Shown one piece after another: positions 45,332 to 54,462 of a stretch of 64,000 bases of DNA (positions within the stretch are counted from its first letter, which is position 1; every line of letters begins with the position of its first letter). The stretch comes from Rhodococcus sp. RD6.2. GTDB lineage: Bacteria > Actinomycetota > Actinomycetes > Mycobacteriales > Mycobacteriaceae. The notes under the pieces were generated by a model. That model had not been told where the DNA came from. It worked only from the letters and a program-made list of their open reading frames with translations, and did not search any database. The DNA lies in contig NZ_CVQP01000010.1 of the NCBI RefSeq assembly GCF_001040705.1, forward strand, positions 74,251 to 138,250, written 5' to 3'. The translations under genes and the position numbers were made by a program.

Positions 45332-45655
45332 ATGGCCAACACCATCACCATCACCGACGACTCGTTCAAGCAGGACGTGCTGGACTCCGACAAGCCCGTC
45401 CTCGTCGACTTCTGGGCAACCTGGTGCGGGCCGTGCAAGATGGTCGCTCCGGTCCTCGAGGAGATCGCGGGTGAGCACGCCGACAAGTTGACCGTCGCCA
45501 AGCTCGACATCGACGCCAACCCCTCGGCCGCCCGCGACTTCCAGGTCATGTCGATCCCGACGATGATCCTGTTCCAGGGCGGAAAGCCGGTGAAGCAGAT
45601 CGTCGGCGCCAAGGGCAAGGCCGCCCTGCTCAAGGACCTCTCCGACGTTCTGTAA
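45332..45655 (+). CDS. trxA: Thioredoxin
   Basis: 107 residues. The active site WCGPC is at residues 31–35 (Cys32, Cys35), with the cis-Pro in MSIPTMILF. Cytoplasmic disulfide reductant paired with TrxB. The start is fixed by GAGGAGA eight bases upstream. Confidence 0.97.
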   Translation: MANTITITDDSFKQDVLDSDKPVLVDFWATWCGPCKMVAPVLEEIAGEHADKLTVAKLDIDANPSAARDFQVMSIPTMILFQGGKPVKQIVGAKGKAALLKDLSDVL

Positions 45656-45688
45656 TCGCCGCCACGGTCCTCGGGATTGCCGATTCGC

Positions 45689-45715
45689 CGGGGGCTTCTG
45701 AGAGAATCACCCCCG
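45689..45715 (+). terminator. Possible terminator after trxA
   Basis: Arms CGGGGG and CCCCCG with a 15-base loop in the trxA–cwlM gap. Short stem, so it may be a partial terminator. Confidence 0.35.
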
Positions 45716-45755
45716 AAGGTGTTGGCGACACAGGCACGAGAAAGGGCTCCATCGA

Positions 45756-46955
45756 ATGCATCGACTCCGTCACGGCGACCACGGTCACGCCGTTACCGAG
45801 ATTCGGAGCACCCTTTCCAACCTGGGCTATCTCCTCGACGGCGTCACCACTGCGCACCGTGAGCCCGTGAACGGTGCGCAGTGGGCTGCTCCCGACACTG
45901 TGTTCGACCACCATCTGGACAGCGCCGTCCGTGCATTCCAGCAGCAACGTGGCCTCCTCGTCGACGGGGTCGTCGGCGCCGCCACGTACCGCGCGCTGCG
46001 TGAGGCGTCGTACCGCCTCGGGGCCCGCACCCTCGCGTACCAGCTGTCCGCTCCCCAGTTCGGCGACGACGTCGCGGCACTGCAGACGAAGCTGCAGGAT
46101 CTCGGCTTCTACTCGAGCCGCGTCGACGGGTATTTCGGTCCGAAGACGCACGAGGGGCTGTCGTCGTTCCAGCGGGAGATCGGCATCGCGTCGGACGGCA
46201 TCTGCGGCCCCCAGACGCTGCGGTCGCTCGAACTGCTCGGGACCCGCGTCACCGGTGGTTCGCCGCACGCGATCACCGAGGAGGAGTCGGTTCGCCGCTC
46301 GGGACCGCAGCTGAGCGGCAAGCGCATCGTGATCGACCCTGATCTCGGCGGCGACGAGACCGGCGTCGTGGTCCCGACGCCGCACGGTCCGATCACCGAG
46401 GCCCAGATCCTGTGGGACATCGCCAACAGACTCGAAGGCCGGATGGCGGCGACCGGGATGGAGACGTTCCTGTCGCACCCGCCGAACAGCAATCCGTCGA
46501 CCGCACAGCGGGCCGAGACGTCCAACTCCTTCGACGCGGACCTCATGATCTCGCTGCGGTGCGCAAGCAGCACGAGTCCGCAGGCGAACGGTGTCGCCAC
46601 GTTCCACTTCGGCAACTCGCACGGCGCGACGTCCCGGATCGGACAGGTACTCGCAAGCTTCATCCAGCGCGAAATCGTTGCTCGCGCACCACTTCAGAAC
46701 TGCCGGACCCACGGTCGATCATGGGATCTGTTGCGGCTCACCACCATGCCGACAGTACAGATCGACATCGGTTATCTCACAAACGATTCCGACGTCAAGA
46801 CGCTCATCAATCCGCGCAATCGCGACACGATCGCGGAAGCGATCCTGGTTGCGGTCAAGCGTCTGTACCTGCTCGGGCAGGACGATCAGCCGACGGGCAC
46901 ATACACTTTCAAGGAACTGCTCGCCGAGGAACTCGCCAAGGCCGACCGCGCCTGA
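45756..46955 (+). CDS. cwlM: CwlM-like peptidoglycan amidase-family protein
   Basis: 399 residues. Two N-terminal peptidoglycan-binding repeats (HGHAVTEIRSTLSNLGYLLDG and DDVAALQTKLQDLGFYSSRVDGYFGPKTH) precede an amidase_3 domain (KRIVIDPDLGGDE onward, PTVQIDIGYLTNDSD). In mycobacteria CwlM is cytoplasmic, lacks a signal peptide and, when phosphorylated, activates MurA. No signal peptide is seen here either. The catalytic set of amidase_3 looks incomplete (DPDLGG where DPGHGG is usual), which agrees with a regulatory role. Confidence 0.88.
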   Translation: MHRLRHGDHGHAVTEIRSTLSNLGYLLDGVTTAHREPVNGAQWAAPDTVFDHHLDSAVRAFQQQRGLLVDGVVGAATYRALREASYRLGARTLAYQLSAPQFGDDVAALQTKLQDLGFYSSRVDGYFGPKTHEGLSSFQREIGIASDGICGPQTLRSLELLGTRVTGGSPHAITEEESVRRSGPQLSGKRIVIDPDLGGDETGVVVPTPHGPITEAQILWDIANRLEGRMAATGMETFLSHPPNSNPSTAQRAETSNSFDADLMISLRCASSTSPQANGVATFHFGNSHGATSRIGQVLASFIQREIVARAPLQNCRTHGRSWDLLRLTTMPTVQIDIGYLTNDSDVKTLINPRNRDTIAEAILVAVKRLYLLGQDDQPTGTYTFKELLAEELAKADRA

Positions 46956-46962
46956 ACAGGTG

Positions 46963-47634
46963 CTAGATCACGCCGACGGCGGAGCGGTGCGTGCTCTCCG
47001 GCACCGTCACCGCGGCCGCCATGAGCAGTCGCTCCAGCGCCGACTCGACGTCGGCCTTCCAGCCGAGGTCCCGGTCGAGTTCGAGTCGAAGTCGGGGGAA
47101 CCGCGGGTGCGCCGCGACCACCTCGAAGCCCATGTCCTCGAGGAACGACGAATCGATCATGCATTCCGACGGGCTGCAGACGTGTGAGCTCCCTGCGGTC
47201 CTACCCTCGTCCGGACCCCGGACGATGCCGAACGCCTCGATGGCACGCGCGCCACGGCGCACCAGATCGCCCACAACGGCCTGAATGAGGCTGGGGCCCA
47301 CTCCGTCCAGCTCCGCAACCGGTTCGAGCCGCATCGTGGTCAGCAGGACCGCGTCCGGGCTGACAGGGGAGGTCGGGAAGAGCTTGGCACGCGGCACGTT
47401 GCCAGGAGGGGAGTAGAGCGCGCAGCCGGCGGGGCGCCCGTCAAGCGTCGCGATCTGCCCGCACGAACCCCACTCCAGCATGACCATCGACAGCCATGCT
47501 TCCTTCTCGAACTCGGGGTCCGCGTACACGCGTGAGTCGCGCAGGGCGTCCGGGTCCATTTCCCAGAAGACGCAACGCCGGGCGTGCCGGGGGAGCTGAT
47601 CGAAGCCGTCGAGTGTGAGGGGGCTGATGCGCAT
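46963..47634 (-). CDS. GNAT-like acetyltransferase (Rv3916c-type)
   Basis: 223 residues. The segment GVGPSLIQAVVGDLVRRGARAIEAFG resembles the acetyl-CoA-binding region of GNAT enzymes, and the protein matches in position the Rv3916c gene of mycobacteria, between cwlM and parB. Substrate unknown. ATG 47634 is used; a GTG two codons earlier is possible. Confidence 0.75.
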   Translation of the reverse strand: MRISPLTLDGFDQLPRHARRCVFWEMDPDALRDSRVYADPEFEKEAWLSMVMLEWGSCGQIATLDGRPAGCALYSPPGNVPRAKLFPTSPVSPDAVLLTTMRLEPVAELDGVGPSLIQAVVGDLVRRGARAIEAFGIVRGPDEGRTAGSSHVCSPSECMIDSSFLEDMGFEVVAAHPRFPRLRLELDRDLGWKADVESALERLLMAAAVTVPESTHRSAVGVI

Positions 47635-47721
47635 CGACACCCTGACTCTCGCCTCCACGACACCGCGCACGGACGACGGGCGTCCGCACATTCAACCGTT
47701 CTCCAGGTAAAGAATAGGCGA

Positions 47722-47761
47722 TCGGGTTCTGCACGACCTGTGGTGGCCGTGCAGAACCCGA
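47722..47761 (-). terminator. Terminator after parB
   Basis: A 14-bp perfect stem, TCGGGTTCTGCACG and CGTGCAGAACCCGA, with a 12-base loop in the gap between parB and the GNAT gene. Confidence 0.75.
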
Positions 47762-47804
47762 ATCATCTTGTGCTCTCGACGGACTTCACGCACCGATGCC
47801 CGAC

Positions 47805-47825
47805 GTCACAGTGACGAAAAAGCCA
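47805..47825. repeat. Direct repeat, left copy
   Basis: GTCACAGTGACG followed by AAAAAGCCA, ten bases beyond the parB stop. A near-identical copy lies at 53274 on the same strand. Confidence 0.5.
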
Positions 47826-47835
47826 CCACCCCGCG

Positions 47836-48960
47836 TTAGGCGCCGGGCGACTCCATCATCTCGACAATTCGCTGCAGATCGTCCACCGAACCGAACTCGA
47901 CGACGATCTTGCCCTTCCGCTTGCCGAGGCTCACGGTGACGCGGGTGTCGAAGGCGCCGGAGAGGCGATCGGCGACATCCTGGAGACCGGGCATCTGAAT
48001 GGGCTTGCGCTTGGTCGGAGGAGTCGGGAGATCACCACCGTCACGGTTGGCGAGCGTCACCGCCTCCTCGGTCGCACGAACCGACATCCCCTCGGCCACG
48101 ATCCGGGCCGCGAGAACCTCCTGCGCGTCCGCGCCTGCCTCGAGCGACAGCAATGCGCGCGCATGCCCCGCCGAGAGCACGCCGGCCGCAACGCGACGCT
48201 GAACCGGAATCGGCAGCTTGAGCAGTCGGATCATGTTCGTGACCACCGGGCGGGACCGCCCGATCCGCGACGCCAACTCCTCATGGGTGACGTTGAACTC
48301 CTCCAGCAGCTGCTGATACGCGGCCGCCTCCTCCAGCGGGTTGAGCTGGACCCGATGAATGTTCTCGAGAAGTGCGTCTCGCAGCATGTCGCCGTCGTTC
48401 GTCTCCCGCACGATCGCCGGAATGCTCGCGAGGCCCGCTTCCTGGGATGCCCGCCAGCGACGCTCACCCATCACCAACTGATAGCTGTCCGGCCCGAGTG
48501 CACGAACGACGATCGGCTGCATCAATCCGAACTCGCGGATCGAGTGCACCAGCTCCGCAAGCGCCTCATCGTCGAAGACCGACCGCGGCTGCTTCGGATT
48601 CGGTTGAATCTGCGCCGCCGGGATCTCCCGGTAGGACGCACCGACCGGTGCCAGGTCCTCGGTCGTCGCATCGGCAGGCGCGGGCTTGTCAGCGGACTTC
48701 TTCGCCGCAGTCTGCTCGCGCTTGGCGTCCGCCGTCGCTGCCGGCTTTGCGGCGACGTCATCCGATCCGGTGGGGGAGGGGAGGGGCTCGCCGTTGCTCT
48801 CCGGCTCCACTTCCGTCGCGGGCGCAGGCTTCGTCGGTGCAACGACGTTGCCGATGATGACGTCGGCCGCCGCGCTGCCGAGCCGGGGTCCGGCGTCAGG
48901 GCCGGTCGGAATCAGTGCCGCGAGGCCACGTCCGAGGCCGCCCTTGCTTCTCTGTGCCAC
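47836..48960 (-). CDS. parB: Chromosome partitioning protein ParB
   Basis: 374 residues. The ParB/Spo0J nuclease-fold domain has the CTP-binding motif GERRWRA at residues 165–171 and [14 protein letters not shown]; the helix-turn-helix that reads parS is [23 protein letters not shown] at about 222–244; the C-terminal dimer domain ends [11 protein letters not shown]. The N-terminal 100 residues form a low-complexity linker after the ParA-interacting [13 protein letters not shown]. It spreads from parS as a CTP clamp. The GTG start shares one base with the parA stop. Nine parS-like sites lie upstream. Confidence 0.96.
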   Translation of the reverse strand: MAQRSKGGLGRGLAALIPTGPDAGPRLGSAAADVIIGNVVAPTKPAPATEVEPESNGEPLPSPTGSDDVAAKPAATADAKREQTAAKKSADKPAPADATTEDLAPVGASYREIPAAQIQPNPKQPRSVFDDEALAELVHSIREFGLMQPIVVRALGPDSYQLVMGERRWRASQEAGLASIPAIVRETNDGDMLRDALLENIHRVQLNPLEEAAAYQQLLEEFNVTHEELASRIGRSRPVVTNMIRLLKLPIPVQRRVAAGVLSAGHARALLSLEAGADAQEVLAARIVAEGMSVRATEEAVTLANRDGGDLPTPPTKRKPIQMPGLQDVADRLSGAFDTRVTVSLGKRKGKIVVEFGSVDDLQRIVEMMESPGA

Positions 48961-49964
48961 TAGTTCTCCTGCGCTTTGATCGATGCGGTACGGGCAGCGA
49001 GCTCACGGCCGGCGTCCAGATAGCTCATGGCGCCACGTGATCCGGGATCGTAGTCGAGAACCGTCATTCCGTATCCCGGAGCCTCGGAGACCTTCACGCT
49101 GCGGGGAATCACAGCCTTCAGGACTGCCTCGCCGAAGTGTCCGCGGACCTCCTCCGCCACCTGGTCGGCGAGCTTCGTCCGCCCGTCGTACATGGTCAGC
49201 AGGACGGTCGAGACGTGCAGTGCCGGATTCAGATGGGATTTGACCAACTCGATGTTGCGCAGGAGCTGACCGACACCCTCCAGCGCGTAGTACTCGCACT
49301 GGATCGGGATCAGGACCTCGTTCGCGGCAACCAGCGCATTGACGGTCAGCAGGCCGAGTGACGGGGGGCAGTCGATGAGCACGAAATCCACGTCGAGCTC
49401 GTTGAGAAAGGACTCGGAGAGGGCGTTCTTGAGTCGGTTCTCGCGGGCAACCATCGACACCAGTTCGATCTCCGCACCTGCGAGGTCGATCGTGGCCGGG
49501 ATGCAGAAGAGCTTCTCGCTGTGCGGGCTCTGCTGCAGCGCTTCCTTGGGGGTCACCTCACCGATGAGCAGCTCGTAGCTCGACGGAACCCCGGAGTGGT
49601 GCGGGACCCCGAGTGCGGTACTGGCATTGCCCTGCGGATCCAGGTCGACGACAAGGACCGTCAAGCCCTGAACCGCCAATGCCGACGCCAAATTGACTGC
49701 CGTCGTGGTCTTTCCGACGCCACCCTTCTGGTTGGCGATCGTCAGCATCCGACGACGATCCGGCTTCGGGAGTGACACACTGCCCGGGTGCAGCACCTGG
49801 CTCGCGCGCTGCGCCGCCGCACCGATCGGGGTGTCCTCGAGGGAGATCCCGTCGTACGGACCGGACGGCTCGGCGCCCTGCCCGTTCGGTGACACGTGGT
49901 CGGTGGATCGCGATGAGTTGTGGTCCGTTTCACGTGAAACGGTAGCTTCGGGTCCACCCGACAT
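48960..49964 (-). CDS. parA: Chromosome partitioning ATPase ParA
   Basis: 334 residues. The deviant Walker A motif is [11 protein letters not shown] (about 78–88), with DLDPQGNAS and [10 protein letters not shown] following. It is a MinD/ParA ATPase that moves ParB-bound origins. The N-terminal 70 residues are variable, and their codons for ATVSRETD contain a perfect parS site. ATG 49964 has AAGGAG upstream; longer in-frame starts lack support. Confidence 0.95.
   Translation of the reverse strand: MSGGPEATVSRETDHNSSRSTDHVSPNGQGAEPSGPYDGISLEDTPIGAAAQRASQVLHPGSVSLPKPDRRRMLTIANQKGGVGKTTTAVNLASALAVQGLTVLVVDLDPQGNASTALGVPHHSGVPSSYELLIGEVTPKEALQQSPHSEKLFCIPATIDLAGAEIELVSMVARENRLKNALSESFLNELDVDFVLIDCPPSLGLLTVNALVAANEVLIPIQCEYYALEGVGQLLRNIELVKSHLNPALHVSTVLLTMYDGRTKLADQVAEEVRGHFGEAVLKAVIPRSVKVSEAPGYGMTVLDYDPGSRGAMSYLDAGRELAARTASIKAQEN
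49927..49940. promoter_or_regulatory. parS site 1 (perfect)
   Basis: GTTTCACGTGAAAC, a full match to the parS consensus, inside the 5' part of parA. Confidence 0.92.
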
Positions 49965-50011
49965 GTAGTGCTCCTTCACTGAACCGACTCGATCACCGTT
50001 CGACCACGCTG

Positions 50012-50683
50012 TCATCGCCGCTGAGATCTCTTCGGAATGCGTTCCGCCCGAACAACAGTGGTCGGCGTCGGGAGAATCCCGACGCCGCACTCGACGACCT
50101 CAAGCTTGCCAGCCCCGAGCTTGGTTAGGGAAGCGCGATCGCGCTCGATCTCCTCGGCTGCGCTGGATCCCTTCATCGCCAACATTCGACCGTGCGTGTG
50201 TACGAGCGGCAGCGACCATCGGGCCAGCTTCTCCAACGGTGCGACGGCTCGTGACGTGACGACGTCCGCGCCACCCGCCTCCTGGATGACACCGGCCTGT
50301 TCGGCGCGGCCGCGCACCACGCGAACATCGAGGCCCACGGATTCGATGAACTCGGCCAGATAGACGGACCGACGCAACAGCGGTTCGACGAGGGTGATCT
50401 TCAAATCCGGGCGGGCAATGGCGAGCGGGATGCCCGGCAACCCGGCACCACTTCCGACGTCGACGACCGACTCGCCCTCGCCGATCAGTTCGCCGATGAC
50501 GGCACAGTTCAGGAGATGGCGCTCCCAGAGTCGCGGCACTTCGCGGGGGCCGATCAAGCCACGCTCCACCCCGTCCGTTGCGAGGGAGTCGTGGTACTTG
50601 AGGGCAAGGTGAAGGCGGTCCCCGAACACGCGCTGAGCGGCGTCGGGGAGGGCTTCGGACTCGATGGGTTCCACGTGAAACAT
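50012..50683 (-). CDS. rsmG: 16S rRNA (guanine-527-N7)-methyltransferase
   Basis: 223 residues. The methyltransferase motif is [21 protein letters not shown], preceded by [11 protein letters not shown]. It methylates G527 of 16S rRNA with SAM. ATG 50683 (MFHVEPIES) is chosen because relatives start this way; its first codons lie inside parS site 2, a combination also seen in other bacteria. Upstream starts at 50695 and 50704 are in frame. It lies 47 bp before parA. Confidence 0.93.
   Translation of the reverse strand: MFHVEPIESEALPDAAQRVFGDRLHLALKYHDSLATDGVERGLIGPREVPRLWERHLLNCAVIGELIGEGESVVDVGSGAGLPGIPLAIARPDLKITLVEPLLRRSVYLAEFIESVGLDVRVVRGRAEQAGVIQEAGGADVVTSRAVAPLEKLARWSLPLVHTHGRMLAMKGSSAAEEIERDRASLTKLGAGKLEVVECGVGILPTPTTVVRAERIPKRSQRR
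50668..50681. promoter_or_regulatory. parS site 2
   Basis: GTTCCACGTGAAAC, 13 of 14 positions, inside the first codons of rsmG. Confidence 0.82.
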
Positions 50684-50813
50684 CTTCCCGCGCACGCGTG
50701 ACATTCCACAAACCAACAGGCCGTATTCCGGTACCCGACATGAGAACTTCACGCAACCGGCCCCGCACGATCGTTCTCGCGGGCCGATGCCGTCCCGCCG
50801 ACCGCGCCGGCAG

Positions 50814-50828
50814 TGGGGGAGGGGAGTG
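50814..50828 (+). repeat. G-rich box copy 1
   Basis: TGGGGGAGGGGAGTG, 58 bases (start to start) before parS site 3. Confidence 0.6.
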
Positions 50829-50871
50829 ATTGGGAGGCCAACCACTCTCGAACTCTGATCGCCCCACGGCT

Positions 50872-50885
50872 GTTTCACGTGAATC
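50872..50885. promoter_or_regulatory. parS site 3
   Basis: GTTTCACGTGAATC, 13 of 14 positions. Confidence 0.82.
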
Positions 50886-51177
50886 ATGGACCTCCCGTCC
50901 GGCTAGGCGTCGACGACTACCGGTGCACCCGTCAGGCGTCGATCGTGCCGGATCATCCGCCGCGAACACGGGTTGGCCGTTTCGATCAGTCCGAATGATC
51001 GGTCCCCATAGATCGCCATTCGGTTCAAGTGAATCGTCACCGCGCACGAGGTCATCGAGCGACGTTGAATCGACGCGGCAACACGGCGGGTGGTCAGGGC
51101 GCGTCGCGAGGATCCCGGATGCACGAGAGGTCCCATCGTTCGGCGACGGTCAGTCTCCCCGCGCAGGAGCGCGCGGA

Positions 51178-51239
51178 GCGACCACCCGGCAGGAGCGGAG
51201 CCCGCGGAGCGACCACCCGGCAGGAGCGGAGCCCACGGA
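51178..51239. repeat. 31-bp tandem repeat, two copies
   Basis: Two 31-bp units that begin GCGACCACCCGGCAGGAGCG and differ at one base, preceded by a degenerate half unit at 51161–51177. Confidence 0.8.
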
Positions 51240-51397
51240 GCGAATCCGGCGTGCGGGAAGACACATCGAGTCACACCGACAGCTGGCACCGGTCCAGTGA
51301 CGCCCAGGACGCACCATTCCGTTCGTCCGCGAGTTCGGCAGCCACTCGAGGACGTCGACAGGGACGCCATGTGATCCGAGGGCTAGGTCCAGCGCGG

Positions 51398-51412
51398 TGG
51401 GGGAGGGGAGTG
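51398..51412 (+). repeat. G-rich box copy 2
   Basis: TGGGGGAGGGGAGTGG, 42 bases before parS site 4. Confidence 0.6.
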
Positions 51413-51439
51413 GTCCGCCATACCGAGCCTGCATTCGAT

Positions 51440-51453
51440 GTTCCACGTGAATC
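51440..51453. promoter_or_regulatory. parS site 4
   Basis: GTTCCACGTGAATC, 12 of 14 positions. Confidence 0.7.
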
Positions 51454-51547
51454 AACGCAACCTCGACAATCCACCGGGCGAGCCACACCGCCTGCCCCAC
51501 GGACCTCGTTTACGCACCGCCGCCCGTCTCGTGAGGGAACCGCCTCG

Positions 51548-51563
51548 TGGGGGAGGGGAGTGG
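51548..51563 (+). repeat. G-rich box copy 3
   Basis: TGGGGGAGGGGAGTGG, 47 bases before parS site 5. Confidence 0.6.
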
Positions 51564-51594
51564 TTCGCCTGCAGTAGGTCGATTGGGATCCGTT

Positions 51595-51608
51595 GTTTCA
51601 CGTGAATC
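51595..51608. promoter_or_regulatory. parS site 5
   Basis: GTTTCACGTGAATC, 13 of 14 positions. Confidence 0.82.
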
Positions 51609-51941
51609 CGAACCCGTTGCACACCCCGGGTCGTGAGGATCACGCGAATCCCGCCAGCCCGCTCCGTCGAGGGATTCGACAGCGTCTCTCGGGAGGTCGT
51701 CGTCGTGCGCCCGTCGACACCGGGAGGGAGTGGCAATCGACCGGGGTGTCTCCGATGTCACTCGCGTCCACGGGGCGGGCGTCGTCATTGGGGGATCGCA
51801 TCTGCGACGCATCGCGACCGGTCCGGCGCCACCTTCTGCAACCGCAATTCTCAATGTCCACGACGCACCTGCCGATGTGATCGCGAGAGCTGCGGGGACT
51901 CCCGGAGGAGAGGAAGGCGTAGAGCGAATCTCGTCGTCGAT

Positions 51942-51955
51942 GTTTCACGTGGAGC
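51942..51955. promoter_or_regulatory. parS site 6
   Basis: GTTTCACGTGGAGC, 12 of 14 positions. Confidence 0.68.
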
Positions 51956-52121
51956 GGCGTGACTACGACGTGCGCCATCCGAGCGACCGACACCGTGACG
52001 CGAGGGCACTTCAACACATAGGGGTCACGCTGTCTTGGTGCAACGAGGCGCGCATCGTTGCGCATTCGAGTGCTTTGAACTCGACCGCCCCTCGGTACTC
52101 GACTTGCAGCGGCAGACCCTT

Positions 52122-52135
52122 GTTTCACGTGAACC
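52122..52135. promoter_or_regulatory. parS site 7
   Basis: GTTTCACGTGAACC, 13 of 14 positions. Confidence 0.82.
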
Positions 52136-52713
52136 AGGATGTTCGGGCCAGGCAACACTGGGTGACCGACCAAGAACGATGGCGTCTCCTCCGCGCACCT
52201 TCACTGCCTTCCTGGGGGCGACCACGGAGGCACACAGCAGGGCAATAGAGGATCGGGAGGCTCCGTCGACACGGTGGGCTCGTCTGCGGAACGGGCATGT
52301 GTGCGCTGCAATCACACCCGCTGTCCGCGGGCCACTTCCGCGTCGCCGACAACCGACGGACATCGACGCCACCTCGTCGACAGGAGCGACCCACCCGGTT
52401 GTGCACACCGGGTGGCCGATCACCGCCAGGGCCGAAGCAGTCGGACGGGTTCGTCGGTTCCGGTGGACTCCCGCACCGCCTGGGTGCACTCCACCGCGTC
52501 ACCACTCGCGGGACGCCACAGAGCGTGGCCAGCTTCCCTCAAGTGCGCCCACGAGCCTCGGAAGCTGCATCCGATCGAGATCACGAACCACGCTCTGATG
52601 AACTCCGGGCACGCCCAGACCGCTCTCGTACGCGAGAAGGGATCTGAGGTACACCCGGGGCGAAGGTGAGTCTCCGCGCGCGCCGCACATTCCGCCGAGT
52701 TCGACGGACCTCA

Positions 52714-52727
52714 GATTCACGTGAAAC
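52714..52727. promoter_or_regulatory. parS site 8
   Basis: GATTCACGTGAAAC, 13 of 14 positions. Confidence 0.8.
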
Positions 52728-52811
52728 ATCGCAGGGATTGTGGGGCGGTGCTGAACGGCAGGATCGGCGCCTGCCCACCCCGTGACGATGCGTCGCCCCG
52801 CGCGGTAGCGG

Positions 52812-52824
52812 TGGGGGAGGGGAG
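52812..52824 (+). repeat. G-rich box copy 4
   Basis: TGGGGGAGGGGAG, 98 bases after parS site 8. A shorter fifth copy, TGGGGGAGGG, is at 53007–53016. Confidence 0.55.
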
Positions 52825-53273
52825 GGGCTCGGTGTCAAACATCCGTCACGACACTCGAAGGGACGTTCCCGGGCGGCTGCCGCAACAGCGCCGGCCGTGC
52901 GCATGGCGAGTGGACAATGCCCGAAGACTCACCGTGATGCCACCACGGACACGCGTTTGTGGCGCAGCTCCGGCCGACCATCGCGTGGACTCCGCCGGCA
53001 TTGCGGTGGGGGAGGGTTCCCTTGGACGATCGCACGGAGTCGTCGGCGCTGGCGGGGCAGCAGTCACTCGCAACCCGGTGGGCGAAGAACCACTCCAAAC
53101 GAGACGACTCGGGGACCCGATCTCGGTCGGCGTGGGTACGGGTTCGACGCGTTTCGGCACTGCGCGGACGTGGATCGATCGACCCGCGGTGGAGCGATGG
53201 AGCCGTCGCCACGGGCAACCGTGTACTTCGACTCCTCTTGCGTTGCCTGAGACTTCCACCCTCACGAATTCCT

Positions 53274-53295
53274 GTCACAGTGACGAAATAAGCCA
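53274..53295. repeat. Direct repeat, right copy
   Basis: GTCACAGTGACG followed by AAATAAGCCA, differing from the copy at 47805 by a single inserted T. Together the two bracket parB, parA, rsmG and most of the parS region. Confidence 0.5.
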
Positions 53296-53747
53296 GGGTG
53301 GTTGGATGTGATTTCCCGGAGAACCGGCGGATTCATCCCGTGCAACGAGGTTCTGTCGACTCGGATCTCCAAATCCATTGCACCGCAGCATGATTGGACA
53401 CTCGGAGGTCGGGCTCGGAGGAACCGACGACCGTCGCCGCCTCGGCGGAGTCCGAACGACTCCGGAGAGCCACCCCGTGACAGAAATGGGTGGGGCACCC
53501 CCCGCGCGGCCGCGGGACAGACCAGTCGCCGTCGCCGTCCGGCCCCGATGCATCGCATTCTCGTCCGCACACACATCACGACGTTGGGTCGGCAGCCGAT
53601 GATCCCGCCGAGCGAACCGGTCCTGGGCTCGGATCCACGATCGCCGTCTCGCACACCCGTGGACAAGTTCGGTTCGACGGGCACAGCCGCCATCGACAGC
53701 ACCGGTGTCGCCTGATGTAAAGACGGCGTTGCAGTCGATCGGGTCCG

Positions 53748-53761
53748 GATTCACGTGAAAC
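53748..53761. promoter_or_regulatory. parS site 9
   Basis: GATTCACGTGAAAC, 13 of 14 positions, 90 bp beyond the end of jag. Confidence 0.8.
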
Positions 53762-53802
53762 ATTCGGCACACATCGCGAGGCTGCCGAGTCCCCGGAACG
53801 AC

Positions 53803-53834
53803 GAAGGCTCCCGACCTCACGGCCGGGAGCCTTC
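53803..53834 (-). terminator. Terminator of the rpmH–jag operon
   Basis: Perfect 11-bp arms GAAGGCTCCCG and CGGGAGCCTTC with a 10-base loop, 16 bases past the jag stop on the minus strand. Confidence 0.78.
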
Positions 53835-53850
53835 TCGTTGCTGGGGGGAA

Positions 53851-54402
53851 TCAGCCCTTGAGTACGACGACGCGACGCGACGGCTCCGCGCCCTCGCTCT
53901 CGCTCATGACACCATCCACGGACGCGATCGCGTCGTGAACGATCTTGCGCTCGAACGGGGTCATCGGGGAGAGTGACTCCGGCTCACCCGACTCCAGAAC
54001 GCGCTTCGCGGCGGCGAGGCCGATCTCGGTGAGTTCGGCGCGTCGGCCGGCGCGCCAACCGGCGATGTCGAGCATCAGCCGGCTGCGCTCGCCGGTGGAC
54101 TGCTGCACCGCCAGTCGGGTCAGTTCCTGCAGGGCGTCCAGAACCTCACCCTTACGGCCGACCAGCTTGCTGAGGTCGTCGCCGCCGTCGATGCTCACGA
54201 TCGCGCGGTCGCCCTCGACGTCCAGGTCGATGTCGCCGTCGAAGTCGAGCACATCGAGCAACTGCTCGAGGTAGTCACCCGCGATCTCGCCTTCCTCGAC
54301 GAGCACGTCCTCCTCGTCCAGTTCCTCCACAGGTGCATCGACTGTCACGTCCGCCACGACCTCGTCCACTCCGTCCCGCGCGGTTCCCGGATCATTCGCC
54401 AT
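53851..54402 (-). CDS. Jag/KhpB-like RNA-binding protein
   Basis: 183 residues. After an acidic N-terminal 45 residues, a KH domain (VGRKGEVLDALQELTRLAVQQ) and a C-terminal R3H domain (PMTPFERKIVHDAIASVDGVMSESEGAEPSRRVVV) follow. KhpB/Jag proteins bind RNA and influence cell division and wall synthesis. It sits after yidC, the standard place. Confidence 0.9.
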   Translation of the reverse strand: MANDPGTARDGVDEVVADVTVDAPVEELDEEDVLVEEGEIAGDYLEQLLDVLDFDGDIDLDVEGDRAIVSIDGGDDLSKLVGRKGEVLDALQELTRLAVQQSTGERSRLMLDIAGWRAGRRAELTEIGLAAAKRVLESGEPESLSPMTPFERKIVHDAIASVDGVMSESEGAEPSRRVVVLKG

Positions 54403-54462
54403 CGTCGTTCTCTTCTCTGTAATGGGGGAGCGCAGAAGCGCTCGGAAGTCGTCGGTCCCGCA

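Larger units (their letters stand above)
50684..53850. other. Gene-free parS-rich region of about 3.2 kb
   Basis: Between rsmG and jag, genes that in many relatives are nearly adjacent, I find no recognisable gene. Open frames exist but have the Arg/Ser/Pro composition of shadows and no family resemblance. The stretch holds seven parS-like sites, five copies of a G-rich box, a 31-bp tandem repeat and a direct repeat, all listed separately. A weak parS-like site, GGTTCAAGTGAATC (51022–51035, 11 of 14), is also present. It looks like an enlarged centromere-type region. Confidence 0.7.

Noticed and set aside
51029-51577. Open frame of 182 codons in the parS region
   Set aside because: Arg/Ser/Pro-rich shadow composition, crosses tandem repeats, parS and G-rich boxes, and has no ribosome binding site or family resemblance.
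48771-53016. G-rich boxes read as KOPS-like FtsK-guiding motifs (they contain GGGNAGGG)
   Set aside because: On the left arm, ori-to-terminus motifs should be on the minus strand, but all boxes here are on the plus strand, and KOPS is defined for E. coli.
50684-53850. CRISPR array
   Set aside because: The short repeats are parS-type palindromes with irregular spacing and no regular spacers; no cas genes are present.
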